From: DASUAS01 sp963720765
GTDB taxonomy: Bacteria; Actinomycetota; Acidimicrobiia; IMCC26256; DASPTH01
DNA: 64,000 nt
Reading direction: 5' to 3'
Assembly (NCBI GenBank): GCA_963720765.1
Contig: CAVRGS010000013.1
Coordinates: forward strand, 186,001-250,000
The notes below the pieces were generated by a model. It saw only the letters and a list, made by a program, of their open reading frames with translations. It did no database searches and was not told where the DNA came from. The position numbers and the translations under genes are program-made. Every line of letters starts with the position of its first letter. Within the stretch, counting starts at the first letter, position 1. Of the stretch, positions 42,378 through 50,776 are shown in pieces.

Positions 42378-43235
42378 TCAGCGCTCGAGCGCGCCTTCGG
42401 CGAGCAGCTCCATCGGGTCGCGCATGCGGACCATGCCGAGGTAGCCCCCGCCGTCGGCGATGGCGTCGTGTACCGCGTAGCCGAGCAGCTCCTGCGCTCG
42501 CGGCGACAGCGTGCGCGCGATCGCAGGTGGCACCGCGAGCGAGTTGTTCTCCTCGGTGCGCAACCACCCGAGCGTGAAGCTCACGTGCGCGCCCAGGCGC
42601 CACTCATCGACCGTCGAGTTCGTGCCCGCGTAGTGGATGGTGGAGCCGAGGTAGATCACCGCGCCGCCGGGTGGCACGACCGCGTCCGCGACGTCCTCCG
42701 GCTGCGGATGCCGACCGCGCTCCCAGTGATTGCTCCCGGGGACGACGCGGGTTGCGCCGGTGTCGACCCGGAAGTCGGTGAGCGCGACCAGCGATGCGAT
42801 CTGCAACTCGTCGTGCGGACGAGGGAAGTGCGGCCACACGTCTTCATCACGGTGCGCGAACTGTGCCTCCGCGCCCGGGCCGCGCGCGATGAGATGGCCG
42901 AGGTTGAGCTGGTAGCGCGAGCACGACGGCAGCAGGATCTCGTCACAGATCGCCGCGTACGTCTCGTGCGCGATCACCTCGTCGGCGAACGTGGGGGACA
43001 CCGCCGCGAGCGCCGACACGTGCTTGGTGCACGGGCCGTAGAACGCCTGCACCGCGGGGTTCACGGTACGCATGCCGGCTTCGGCGGCGTCGACGTGGTC
43101 GTCGACCTCGGCGCGTATCGCCGCAACCGTCGCGGCCGAGACGAAGGCGTCGACGAGCACCGCGCCGTCGACGCGCAACGCGGCGATCAGGGCGTCGGGG
43201 TCGCTCGTGTCGGGGAACCGTGCGATCGACGCCAT
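42378..43235 (-). CDS. Phytanoyl-CoA dioxygenase (PhyH) family protein
   Basis: A 285-residue Fe(II)/2-oxoglutarate dioxygenase. The iron ligands appear as FAHRDED (HxD near residues 126-128) and the distal His in GSTIHYAGTN; VVPGSNHWERG and GAHVSFTLGW supply the 2-oxoglutarate-binding side. It hydroxylates a substrate, often a phytanoyl-CoA-like or natural-product chain. It lies between an LLM enzyme (15-base gap) and the CoxL-like gene, so three oxidative enzymes form one unit. Confidence 0.9.
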   Translation of the reverse strand: MASIARFPDTSDPDALIAALRVDGAVLVDAFVSAATVAAIRAEVDDHVDAAEAGMRTVNPAVQAFYGPCTKHVSALAAVSPTFADEVIAHETYAAICDEILLPSCSRYQLNLGHLIARGPGAEAQFAHRDEDVWPHFPRPHDELQIASLVALTDFRVDTGATRVVPGSNHWERGRHPQPEDVADAVVPPGGAVIYLGSTIHYAGTNSTVDEWRLGAHVSFTLGWLRTEENNSLAVPPAIARTLSPRAQELLGYAVHDAIADGGGYLGMVRMRDPMELLAEGALER

Positions 43236-43250
43236 CTGCGCGGTCCTGCG

Positions 43251-44225
43251 CTACGCCTGCGCGCGCTGCACGACGTCCGCCGCGTGTTCGAGGTACGGCC
43301 ACGCGATCTCGGGCGGGATGCCCCCGCACAGCGGCATGAGCATGAGCGGCATGCCGCTGCGCACGATCTCGATCGCCTCGTCGGTGCTGTAGATCTTGTG
43401 CGCCGGCGACGTCGCGCGCAGCTCCTCGACGGTCTGCGCGTGCGAGATGCTCGCGGTGGTCTCGTCGCCGGGGTTCCACTCGCCGTACATCTTCACGTCG
43501 TGGAGGATGTAGTCGCCGATCTCGTCCCACGCCTTATCGACGTCGTCCGCCACGAACTGCGTGGTGGCCGCGTCCTTCGGCGGGAGTTGCGTCATGCCCG
43601 GTTCGTGACCGTGCTCGCGACACGACGCCTCGTAGGCCTCGAGCATGCCTTCCTTGTCGCTCTGCGCGAAGAAGCCGAGCCCGTAGCGACCGGCCCGCTT
43701 GGCGGCGGCGATGGAACCGCCACCCCACATGACCATCGGCCCGCCCGGCGTGATCGGCGGGGGCGTCACGTGGATGCGACGACCCTCGTGCTCGAACGGC
43801 TCACCCGTCTTCGCCCTGAGGAGCAGCTGCAGCTTCTCCTCGACGACGGCGCCGCGCTCCTTCCAGTCGATGCCGTACATCTCGAACTCCTCGGGCCGGT
43901 ATCCCAACCCGAGCGTGTACGACAGTCGGCCGTTGCTGATGATGTCGAGGACGGCCATGTCCTCGGCGAGACGGATCGGGTCGTAGAACGCGAGCAGCGC
44001 GGCGGCGATGCTGATGTACAGCTGGTTGGTGCGCGCGGCCATCGCCGACGCGAGCAACAGCGGCGACGGGATGTAGCCGTCGGACGACGTGTGGTGCTCG
44101 GAGATCACCGCAGCCATGCAGCCGCGCGTCTCGGCCCATTCCGCCATGTCGATCGCGGCCTTGTAGAGATCGGTGGTCGAGCCGCCGAACTCCGGTGCGC
44201 GCATGTCGAAGCGCATCATGAACAT
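43251..44225 (-). CDS. LLM-class flavin/F420-dependent oxidoreductase
   Basis: A 324-residue luciferase-family enzyme that opens the three-gene minus-strand unit. Signatures include MRFDMRAPEFGG, VISEHHTSSDGYIPSPL (about residues 41-57), LLAFYDPIRLAEDMAVLD and GRLSYTLGLGYRPEEFEMYG. The EHH and LGLGYRPEEF blocks are typical of LLM enzymes in terpenoid or steroid clusters of actinobacteria. The cofactor (FMN or F420) is not certain. The ATG at 44225 is the first sensible start. Confidence 0.9.
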   Translation of the reverse strand: MFMMRFDMRAPEFGGSTTDLYKAAIDMAEWAETRGCMAAVISEHHTSSDGYIPSPLLLASAMAARTNQLYISIAAALLAFYDPIRLAEDMAVLDIISNGRLSYTLGLGYRPEEFEMYGIDWKERGAVVEEKLQLLLRAKTGEPFEHEGRRIHVTPPPITPGGPMVMWGGGSIAAAKRAGRYGLGFFAQSDKEGMLEAYEASCREHGHEPGMTQLPPKDAATTQFVADDVDKAWDEIGDYILHDVKMYGEWNPGDETTASISHAQTVEELRATSPAHKIYSTDEAIEIVRSGMPLMLMPLCGGIPPEIAWPYLEHAADVVQRAQA

Positions 44226-44299
44226 GGCGGCAGGCTTGCGCGTGCGCCCCCCGGTCGTCAAAGGCGGGGGAAGGTACCGGCGAATCGGGCGAATCGGGA

Positions 44300-44305
44300 T
44301 ATACT
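44300..44305 (+). promoter_or_regulatory. Candidate -10 element TATACT and leader hairpin
   Basis: TATACT is the best consensus -10 in the window, 27 bases before ATG 44333. It is preceded by a direct repeat (CGAATCGGG at 44281 and 44290). The leader contains CCGCCG/CGGCGG (44307-44324) directly in front of the GGAGGG ribosome-binding site, so folding could limit translation. Confidence 0.5.
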
Positions 44306-44332
44306 CCGCCGTCGCTTCGGCGGGAGGGTCGG

Positions 44333-45370
44333 ATGCCTGCACGGATGGTGATCGCAGCTCGGACCGCGGTGGCGATACTCGTCCCCGTCGCCGTCATGGT
44401 CGTAGGCACCGGGACCGTCGGAGCGGCGACGACCGTGACCTACGACGAGCCCGGCACGTACGAGGTGACCACCCCTCCGACCACCACGTGCGCGACCTTC
44501 GTCGTCGACGGCGCGCACGGCGGCGCCGGCAACACCCTCGGAGCGTCGTACAGCGCCGGAGGCGCAGGGGCCGAGGTCACGATCATCGTCGCCGCGACGC
44601 CCGGTACGACCTACGCGGTGACCGTCGGTGGGCACGGTGGCGACGCGACCTCGACCGCGCCGGGCGCGGGAGGCGCGAACGGCGGTGGCGACGGCGGTAG
44701 CGGAACCTGGGACTCCGTCGGGCAGCTCTCAGCGGGCGGGGGCGGCGGACGTTCGTCGATCGAACTCGCCTCGACGGTGCTCGCGGTCGCAGGCGGCGGG
44801 GGCGGCGGGAGTGCCAACGCTCCGGGCTACGGGCTCGGTGGGAACGGCGGCGCCGGCGGCGCGTTCGTGATCGCCGACGGAAGCGGGATGGACGGCTCGC
44901 CGGGCGGCAACGACTTCTTCGATGTCTCGAAGGGCGGTGGTGGCGGTACCGGTACCGCGGGCGGAATCGGCGGCGCCAGTGGTGGTGGGAACGCGTCGTC
45001 GGGCACCGACGGGAGCGCGATGACCGGTGGCGACGGCGGATCGAACGTCGTCGACCACGGCAGTAGCGGTGGCGGTGGCGGCGGTGCCGGATGGTTCGGT
45101 GGCGGGGGTGGTGGCGCGGGTGACGCGTTGTCGCCCGACCTTCCGCCGGAGGTCACCGGTGACCCGGGCTCGGGTGGTGGTGGCGGGTCGAGCTTCGCGT
45201 CGTCGAGCGTCCTCGCGCACGAGTTGGCGGCTGCGCCCGGCCTCGGTGACGGTGCTGTGCACGTGACGTTCAGCAGTGGGCTGTGCCCGCCTCCGCCTCC
45301 ACCGACACCACCGCCCGCACCGCCGGCGGCGAACGACGTCGTCGTGGTGCAACCCCGCTTCACGGGGTGA
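44333..45370 (+). CDS. Glycine-rich secreted protein
   Basis: A 345-residue exported protein. The signal peptide is ARTAVAILVPVAVMVVGTGT with cleavage near GAA-TTV. After a short strand region (VTYDEPGTYEVTTPPTTTCAT), about 230 residues carry repeated GGxGG blocks interrupted by short hydrophobic strands (RSSIELASTVLAVAGG, GGAFVIADGSG, GWFGGG), as in the glycine-rich domain of ALK-like and fungal/bacterial surface proteins. It ends with GLCPPPPPPTPPPAPP, where one Cys may pair with the early Cys. Probably a cell-surface structural or adhesive protein. Confidence 0.8.
   Translation: MPARMVIAARTAVAILVPVAVMVVGTGTVGAATTVTYDEPGTYEVTTPPTTTCATFVVDGAHGGAGNTLGASYSAGGAGAEVTIIVAATPGTTYAVTVGGHGGDATSTAPGAGGANGGGDGGSGTWDSVGQLSAGGGGGRSSIELASTVLAVAGGGGGGSANAPGYGLGGNGGAGGAFVIADGSGMDGSPGGNDFFDVSKGGGGGTGTAGGIGGASGGGNASSGTDGSAMTGGDGGSNVVDHGSSGGGGGGAGWFGGGGGGAGDALSPDLPPEVTGDPGSGGGGGSSFASSSVLAHELAAAPGLGDGAVHVTFSSGLCPPPPPPTPPPAPPAANDVVVVQPRFTG
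45352..45368. terminator. Short hairpin at convergent stops
   Basis: ACCCCG and CGGGGT with a 5-base loop overlap the last codons of the Gly-rich protein, 23 bases from the converging dehydrogenase stop. Only six base pairs and no T-tract, so a weak candidate. Confidence 0.3.
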
Positions 45371-45391
45371 CGCGCGTGAGAAGTTCGCAGG

Positions 45392-46495
45392 TCAGAACGT
45401 GAGGACGCCGCGGGCGAGCGTGCCGTGGTGCATGTCCTCGACGACGGTGTGGAAGTCCTCCATCGGGTAGGTCTTGCTGACCATCGAGTCGAGGTCGAGC
45501 AGGCCCTTCTTGTAGAGGTCGACGATGACGGGGATGTCGCGCTGCGCCCGAACCCCGCCGGCCCGGCTGCCGATGATCCCGCGGTCGACCTGCGTCAGGT
45601 GGGTGATCGGGATCGCGTAGGTGACGCCCGGCGCAGGGACACCGACCTGCACGCACACGCCGCCCCACTCGAGGCACATGACCGCCTGCTCCGTGACCGC
45701 GGGGTGGCCGACGCACTCGAACGACCAGTTGACGCCGCCGGCGCCGAACGGGCCGTCGGGCATCTCGGGCGAGAAGGGGAGCAGCTCCTTGATCGCCTCG
45801 ACCGGGTTGGTCTCCGCCGCGTTGATGAAGTGGGTGGCACCGAGCTGCAGGGCGAGCTCGCCCTTCGCGGGGATGGTGTCGACCGCGATGATGTGGTTGG
45901 CCGCCTTGATGCGCAGGGCCTGGATGGTGGAGAGGCCCACACCGCCGGCGCCGAACACGGCCACGTTGTCGCCGGGCTGCACGTTGGCCCGGTTGAACAC
46001 CGACCCCATGCCGGTGACCACACCGCAGGCGATCAGACACGCCGAGGTGAGCGGCACCTCCTTGTCGATCGGGACCGCCTGCACCTCCTTCACCACCGTC
46101 ATCTCGGCGAACGACGACGTGGCGGCGAAGTTGCCGGCGGGCTCGCCGCCGACGGTGAAGATCTCCCGGCGGTTGCCGAGCGTCTTGCGACACCACGTCG
46201 GCTTGCCGACCGAGCACTGGTCGCAGATGCCGCAGTTCGAGACGGTGGCGATGACGACGTGGTCGCCGACCTTCACCCGGCTGACCAGCGAGCCGACCGC
46301 CTCGACCACGCCCGCCCCCTCGTGACCCATCAGCGACGGTGCGGGCCACGGGATGGTGCCGTCGAGCAGGCTGACGTCGCTGTGGCAGACGCCCGCGGCG
46401 GCGAGGCGCACGAGCACCTCGTCGGGTCCGGGGTCGATGACCTCGACGTCGTTCCGGACCTCCGCACCCTCACCCATGAACACGATTCCACGCAT
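45392..46495 (-). CDS. Zinc alcohol dehydrogenase, NDMA-dependent (MDR) type
   Basis: A 367-residue class III-like alcohol dehydrogenase. The catalytic-zinc segment GVCHSDVSLLDG, GHEGAGVV, the structural-zinc loop CGICDQCSVGKPTWC, the Rossmann loop VFGAGGVGLSTIQ and the early motif MGEGAEVRNDVEV resemble the NDMA-dependent alcohol dehydrogenases of actinobacteria, which use tightly bound NADH and an external acceptor. Oxidises alcohols to aldehydes. TAGGGT lies seven bases before the ATG. Confidence 0.9.
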   Translation of the reverse strand: MRGIVFMGEGAEVRNDVEVIDPGPDEVLVRLAAAGVCHSDVSLLDGTIPWPAPSLMGHEGAGVVEAVGSLVSRVKVGDHVVIATVSNCGICDQCSVGKPTWCRKTLGNRREIFTVGGEPAGNFAATSSFAEMTVVKEVQAVPIDKEVPLTSACLIACGVVTGMGSVFNRANVQPGDNVAVFGAGGVGLSTIQALRIKAANHIIAVDTIPAKGELALQLGATHFINAAETNPVEAIKELLPFSPEMPDGPFGAGGVNWSFECVGHPAVTEQAVMCLEWGGVCVQVGVPAPGVTYAIPITHLTQVDRGIIGSRAGGVRAQRDIPVIVDLYKKGLLDLDSMVSKTYPMEDFHTVVEDMHHGTLARGVLTF

Positions 46496-46502
46496 GGATC
46501 GC

Positions 46503-46508
46503 ACCCTA
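46503..46508 (-). promoter_or_regulatory. Leaderless -10 element TAGGGT
   Basis: Seven bases before the ATG at 46495 on the minus strand, no Shine-Dalgarno. It follows hairpin copy D, so the dehydrogenase probably has its own transcript, separate from the SDR operon upstream. Confidence 0.5.
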
Positions 46509-46540
46509 TCTCGCGTCCCTGACGACCCGTCAGAACGCGA

Positions 46541-46596
46541 GGTTGCGTCACTTGACGTCGTAGATCGGGTGGTGGACGCCGTCAGCTGACGCAACC
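46541..46596. repeat. Hairpin-family copy D
   Basis: Outer arms GGTTGCGTCA (46541-46550) and TGACGCAACC (46587-46596) are perfect. Inner arms TGACGTCG and CGCCGTCA pair with one mismatch, around a 16-base loop. It lies 16 bases after the stop of the SDR operon (46613), in a same-strand interval and not between convergent genes, so the element tracks gene ends and not convergence. Confidence 0.75.
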
Positions 46597-46612
46597 CCGT
46601 GGAGAGGGTCCG

Positions 46613-47398
46613 TCAGAAGGCCATGAAGCCGCCACCGTCGACCATGAGGGTCTGGCCGGTCATGTACCGGGCGAGGTCGCTGGCGAGGAAGACGGCGACG
46701 GGGCCGATGTCGGGTTCGGGGTCGCCGATGCGGCGCAGCGGCGTGCGGCCGACGAGCAGGCCGTCGGTGAAGACGGGGCTGGTCTCGGCCACCGTCTCCA
46801 TCGCCGGGGTCATCGCCACCGGTCCGATGCAGTTGACCCGGACGCCGGCGGGGCCCCACTCGCGGGCCAGGCTCTTGGCCAGCCCGCGCTGCGCGGCCTT
46901 GGCCACGCCGTACGCCGGGAGGTACGGGCTGCCCTCGACGCCGGCCGCCGAGGTGATGAGGATGAGCGAACCCTGGTTGGCCTCGAGCTGCGGGTAGGCG
47001 ACCTGCGCGCAGAGGTACGACGCCCGCACCGCGGTGGCGAGCATCGCCCGCCACGTGTCGTCGGGAACGTCCTCGATCGGACGGGGATCTCCGACGGGGG
47101 CGAGGGCGTTGTGCACCATCACGTCGAGGGCGCCGAACTCGTCGACGGCACACGTCACCGCGGCCTCGACGTCGGCGCGCTCGGTGACATCGCAGCGGAG
47201 GGAACGTGCGTGGCCGCCGCGCGCTTCGATCTCCCCGGCCACGACGTCGCCGGTCTCGGTGCGCCGCGCCGCGATCACGACGTTGGCGCCGTGGGTCGCG
47301 CACGCGAGCGCGATGCCGCGCCCGACGCCGCCGCCGGCGCCGGTGACGACGACGGTCTTGCCTGCGAGCAGCCCCGTCGCGGGAACGGTCGCGCTCAC
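46613..47398 (-). CDS. Short-chain dehydrogenase/reductase
   Basis: A 261-residue SDR. The cofactor loop is VVTGAGGGVGRG, the catalytic Ser is in LITSAAG and the YGVAK motif (Y-x3-K) is intact. It ends YMTGQTLMVDGGGFMAF. The GTG start overlaps the stop of the pseudo-SDR upstream (GTGA). Last gene of the five-gene operon beginning at 50746. Probably 3-hydroxyacyl- or hydroxysteroid-dehydrogenase-like. Confidence 0.9.
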   Translation of the reverse strand: MSATVPATGLLAGKTVVVTGAGGGVGRGIALACATHGANVVIAARRTETGDVVAGEIEARGGHARSLRCDVTERADVEAAVTCAVDEFGALDVMVHNALAPVGDPRPIEDVPDDTWRAMLATAVRASYLCAQVAYPQLEANQGSLILITSAAGVEGSPYLPAYGVAKAAQRGLAKSLAREWGPAGVRVNCIGPVAMTPAMETVAETSPVFTDGLLVGRTPLRRIGDPEPDIGPVAVFLASDLARYMTGQTLMVDGGGFMAF

Positions 47399-48078
47399 AG
47401 GCCCACCCACGTGCCACCGTCGGCGACCAGGGTCGCGGCGGTGAGGAAGTGCGCGTCGGGATCGTCGAGCAGCGCGATCAACGGCGCGAGGTCGTCGGCC
47501 GCGCTGCCGTGGCCGCCGAACGCAGGTGTCGACAACGAGATGCCGCGGGTCAGCGCGTCGGCCGCTTCGGCGTCGACCCAGTGGTGTGGCGCGGCGGCGA
47601 TGGTGTTGACCGTTGCGCCGTCGACACCCCACTGGCGCCCGCAACCCTTCGCCAGCACCCGGATGCCTTCGGCGACGGCGGCCAGCATCGTGAATTCGGC
47701 CGCGCCGGCCATCCCGATCGTGGGTATCACGAACACGAGAGACCCGGAGCTCGCCCGGAGCGGTTCGGCGCTCGCGCGCGCCAACCACCACGCGGCGGCG
47801 AGGCTGTGCTCGCAGCCGTCGGCCCACTGGTCGTCGGAGAGGTCGACGAACCGGTGCGGCGCCACGACGCCCGGCGCGAGCCACGTGTGCACCACCTGGT
47901 CGATGCCGTCGAGGCGGGCGTCGGCCGCGGCCATCGCGGCGCGCACCACCTCCTCCGACCCGAACGTGCACCCGAGGTGCAACGCCGCGACGCCGAGCGA
48001 CTCGAGGCCGTCGAGGAGCTCGTCGGCGAGTGGCCCGTCGCCGGTGACGACGACGCTGCGGTCGGTGATCGGTCCCAT
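47395..48078 (-). CDS. Degenerate SDR-fold protein without active site
   Basis: A 227-residue protein with the SDR fold order (VVVTGDGPLADELL, DQVVHTWLAPGVV, GSLVFVIPTIGMAG, VNTIAAAP, ATLVADGGTWVGL). The cofactor loop TGxxxGxG reads TGDGPLAD, the N-x-A-G motif is gone, and the Y-x3-K is replaced by F-T-M-L-A-A. It cannot be a normal oxidoreductase. It sits between two catalytic SDRs with 4-base overlap to one, so a non-catalytic hetero-oligomer partner is the simplest idea. Confidence 0.8.
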   Translation of the reverse strand: MGPITDRSVVVTGDGPLADELLDGLESLGVAALHLGCTFGSEEVVRAAMAAADARLDGIDQVVHTWLAPGVVAPHRFVDLSDDQWADGCEHSLAAAWWLARASAEPLRASSGSLVFVIPTIGMAGAAEFTMLAAVAEGIRVLAKGCGRQWGVDGATVNTIAAAPHHWVDAEAADALTRGISLSTPAFGGHGSAADDLAPLIALLDDPDAHFLTAATLVADGGTWVGL

Positions 48079-48091
48079 CAGGCGTCGTCCA

Positions 48092-48877
48092 TCAGATGAG
48101 CATGATCGCGCCGCCGTCGGCCATGAGGGTCTGGCCGGTCACGTAGCGGCTGGCGTCGGAGATCAGGAACTGCACGACGGGGCCGATGTCGTCGACCGCG
48201 TCGCCATCCCTCGGGATCGGCTGGTTGGCGTAGGTCTCGGCGAACATCTTGGCCCGCACGGGGTCCTCGTCGCCGGGTGGCATCCGGTGCGCGGCCGACA
48301 CCGGACACAGGCAGTTGACGGTGATGCCGAACTTGCCCCACTCCCGCGCCGCGGAACGGGTGAGCGCGCGGATCGCTTCCTTCGACGATGCGTACGGCGC
48401 GTAACCCACCGCGCCGAGCAGCGCCGCGTTGGAGCCCATGGTGACGATGCGGCCACGACCCCGGTCGCGCATGTGCGGGAACACGGCTTGCATGCCCCAG
48501 AGCGTGCCCTTGGGACCGGTGTCCAGCAGCACGTCCATGTCGTGCTCGGTGATCTCGGCGAACGGGGTGACCGAGCGGAAGGTCTGCGCGTTGGCGACAA
48601 GCGCGTCGACCTTCCCGAACTCGGCGATGGTCTGCTCCACCAGCGCGAACGCGCCGTCGCGATCGGCGACGTTCAGCGTGGTCGCGAGGCGCGGGGCACC
48701 GAGTCGGTCGAGCTCGACCGACACCTCGTCGAGCGCCTCCTGACGGCGCGCGGTGATCACCACCGACGCGCCCTGCTGCGCGAGGTGGAGCGCGATGCCG
48801 CGCCCGACGCCCCTCGAGCCTCCGGTGACGATCACGACGTGGCCGGCGACCGAGTTGGGATCGCTCACATTGCTCAC
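48092..48877 (-). CDS. Short-chain dehydrogenase/reductase
   Basis: A 261-residue SDR with VIVTGGSRGVGRG, ALVANAQTF in place of NNAG, catalytic Ser in TMGSNAA and YASSK (Y-x3-K). It ends YVTGQTLMADGGAIMLI. GTG 48877 is chosen because it overlaps the stop of the DUF1214 gene (GTGA), as other genes in this operon do; GTG 48892 would add five residues. Third gene of the operon. Confidence 0.9.
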   Translation of the reverse strand: MSNVSDPNSVAGHVVIVTGGSRGVGRGIALHLAQQGASVVITARRQEALDEVSVELDRLGAPRLATTLNVADRDGAFALVEQTIAEFGKVDALVANAQTFRSVTPFAEITEHDMDVLLDTGPKGTLWGMQAVFPHMRDRGRGRIVTMGSNAALLGAVGYAPYASSKEAIRALTRSAAREWGKFGITVNCLCPVSAAHRMPPGDEDPVRAKMFAETYANQPIPRDGDAVDDIGPVVQFLISDASRYVTGQTLMADGGAIMLI

Positions 48878-50052
48878 GTGCGGTACCTCCACGAGACGTG
48901 CGCGGCCCGGGCGCGCAGCTCGTCGGCGCGCGCGTCGGGATCAACGCGCGGATGATCGGCGGGCAGGTGCGCGTCGAGGTCGCCCAGCGGGACGATCTCG
49001 CTGCGGATCGGCGGCGGCTCCGGGGGTCGGAACCACCGCGCGGTCGTGAGGAGCTCGGGGCGGCCACCGGTGTCGAGCCAGTTCGCGGTGCCGGTGTCGA
49101 CGCCCGCCAGCACGACGCGCACGATGCCGTCGGAGTCGGCGATCACCTGACGGTGGTTGCGGCTCGTCACGCGCGTGGCGTAGTCGAGGGGCTCGTACCA
49201 CGTGGGCGTGTACGAGCTGATGCCCCACAAGGCCGCCGCCGAGGGGTCGAGCTCGATGACCATCGCCTCGTCGTCGCGCAGCGAGACGAAACCGTGGCTG
49301 TAGATGATGTCCTGCACGCCGCGTCCCGACACGTCCGGCTGGCTGAACTGGTTCGGGGTCTGCGCGGCGCGCATGCGCGCCTGCAGGTCGCGGAAGTACA
49401 CGCTCGAATGCTCCACCTCGTGCACCGCGGTCTCGAGCATCCACGCGACGCGCTCCGCAGTGACCGCCGGTGCGGAGGTGCCCGCGGTGTCGAGGCGCTC
49501 GATCACGAACGTGGCCGGCTCGGCGGCGACCCAGTCGAAGTAGTAGTCGCGCACGTGGACGAAGCCGGGACCGGGACCGAGCGGCAACCATGTGCCCGCG
49601 CGTTCCTGGCCACCGACGTGGATCTCGAACGTGTCGCCGGGCCCGAGGCCGAGTGACGATGCCGACACCTCGGTGGCGATCTCCGCGCCGCCGCTCTGCA
49701 CCGCCCCACCCTTGATCTGGAGGATGAACTCCTCGCAGGCGCCCATGCGTCCCGACACCCGGTACGCGCCCGAGCCGTCGACCGCCGCACGCCGCGCCAC
49801 CTGGTCGACGTTGGGACCGCCCCACGCGTAGGTGGGGTCGGCACTGCGGAAGAACGCGGGGCGCTCAGGGTCGTCGTGACCCGTGGCGTAGGTGAACCAG
49901 CACGCGACCTGCGTGGCGAGGTGGCGCGCGCCCTCGACGCGGCTCTGCTCGTCGTCGGGCCACCCGTCGCCGAGGATCGTCTCACCCATGGCCGCGAGCC
50001 GCTGGCAGACCTCACGCCACGCGGCGCCCGACGTGACCCCCTTCGCGTCCAT
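48874..50052 (-). CDS. DUF1214-like protein
   Basis: A 392-residue protein. The C-terminal third carries the DUF1214 pattern: GVQDIIYSHGFVSLRDDEA, SSYTPTWYEPLDY, RNHRQVIADSDG, DTGTANWLDTGGRPE and RWFRPPEPPPIRSE. The N-terminal part (AAWREVCQRLAAMGETILG) is helical. Members of this family are of unknown function and often sit in lipid or steroid gene clusters. A second DUF1214-type gene lies at 54125, in another SDR operon. It starts 13 bases after the thioesterase-like gene. Confidence 0.82.
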   Translation of the reverse strand: MDAKGVTSGAAWREVCQRLAAMGETILGDGWPDDEQSRVEGARHLATQVACWFTYATGHDDPERPAFFRSADPTYAWGGPNVDQVARRAAVDGSGAYRVSGRMGACEEFILQIKGGAVQSGGAEIATEVSASSLGLGPGDTFEIHVGGQERAGTWLPLGPGPGFVHVRDYYFDWVAAEPATFVIERLDTAGTSAPAVTAERVAWMLETAVHEVEHSSVYFRDLQARMRAAQTPNQFSQPDVSGRGVQDIIYSHGFVSLRDDEAMVIELDPSAAALWGISSYTPTWYEPLDYATRVTSRNHRQVIADSDGIVRVVLAGVDTGTANWLDTGGRPELLTTARWFRPPEPPPIRSEIVPLGDLDAHLPADHPRVDPDARADELRARAAHVSWRYRT

Positions 50053-50065
50053 CACGCGCGGCTCA

Positions 50066-50746
50066 TCAGCGGCGTTCCGACACGAAGATCGCGGTGGCCT
50101 CGGCGGTGACCTTCCCGTCGACCACGACCTCACCCGAGGTGTAGCTCTTGCGACCCTCCTGGCCGGTGAAGCGGCCTCGGATGTCGACGGGCACGCCGTA
50201 GGGCGTCGTCCCCTTCAGCGACGTGGTGAGTGACACCGTCATGCCGGTTGCGCCGGAGACCAGCGCGGCGATGCCGAGCACCTCGTCGAGCGCGCACGCG
50301 AGCACGCCGCCATACACGCGGCCCGGCGAACCGCTGTGCTGGGGTCCGAACGTGCAGCGCGCGTGCACTTCGACGGGAGTGGGCGTGCTCCCCGGCGGCG
50401 GTTCCTTGGGCCGGTGGACCCACTCGATCGGTGGCGCCTGCGGGTTCAGTCGCCCGGAACCGGCCTGGGTGAGGCTCTCGACGCGTCCGTCGCGATGACG
50501 GCTGAGGAACATCGCGTCGGGTCGTTGCGCGGCGCGCAGCCGCGCGGTGATCGCCTCGAGCTCGGCGACCGCCTGCGCACGGATCTCGGTGTCGACGTCG
50601 GTCATCACCACCGCCGCGGTGAGGTCGCGCGTGGCGGCGACGAGATCGAACGCGACCGCGGGGATGGCGGCAGGGTCGGGGAGTGCATCGCCCGCGAGCT
50701 CGGCCACGCGTGCCGCAGACACGGGAGCGGGCGCGGGCTCGTTCAT
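50066..50746 (-). CDS. PaaI-type hotdog thioesterase
   Basis: A 226-residue protein: an N-terminal helical part of about 100 residues and a hotdog domain with GRVYGGVLACALDEVLGIAALVSG, the PaaI/YbgC-type active-site region in which the acidic residue of the ALDE helix is catalytic. It ends VVDGKVTAEATAIFVSER. Likely acyl-CoA thioesterase. First gene of the operon with a DUF1214 protein and three SDR-fold proteins. TAACGT lies seven bases upstream of the ATG. Confidence 0.82.
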   Translation of the reverse strand: MNEPAPAPVSAARVAELAGDALPDPAAIPAVAFDLVAATRDLTAAVVMTDVDTEIRAQAVAELEAITARLRAAQRPDAMFLSRHRDGRVESLTQAGSGRLNPQAPPIEWVHRPKEPPPGSTPTPVEVHARCTFGPQHSGSPGRVYGGVLACALDEVLGIAALVSGATGMTVSLTTSLKGTTPYGVPVDIRGRFTGQEGRKSYTSGEVVVDGKVTAEATAIFVSERR

Positions 50747-50753
50747 CTGGTCG

Positions 50754-50759
50754 ACGTTA
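50754..50759 (-). promoter_or_regulatory. Leaderless -10 element TAACGT
   Basis: Seven bases before the ATG at 50746. It stands back to back with TAGGTT at 50771-50776, six bases before the ATG at 50783. Only 36 bases separate the two start codons. Confidence 0.5.
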
Positions 50760-50770
50760 CACAGGACCGG

Positions 50771-50776
50771 TAGGTT
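50771..50776 (+). promoter_or_regulatory. Leaderless -10 element TAGGTT
   Basis: Six bases before ATG 50783 of the SMP-30 gene, with no Shine-Dalgarno. Plus-strand half of a 36-base divergent promoter. Confidence 0.5.

Noticed and set aside
44630..45200. Periodic GGTGGCGG-like repeats resembling a satellite or CRISPR
   Set aside because: The period follows Gly codons of a real secreted protein with signal peptide; there are no unique spacers of constant length.
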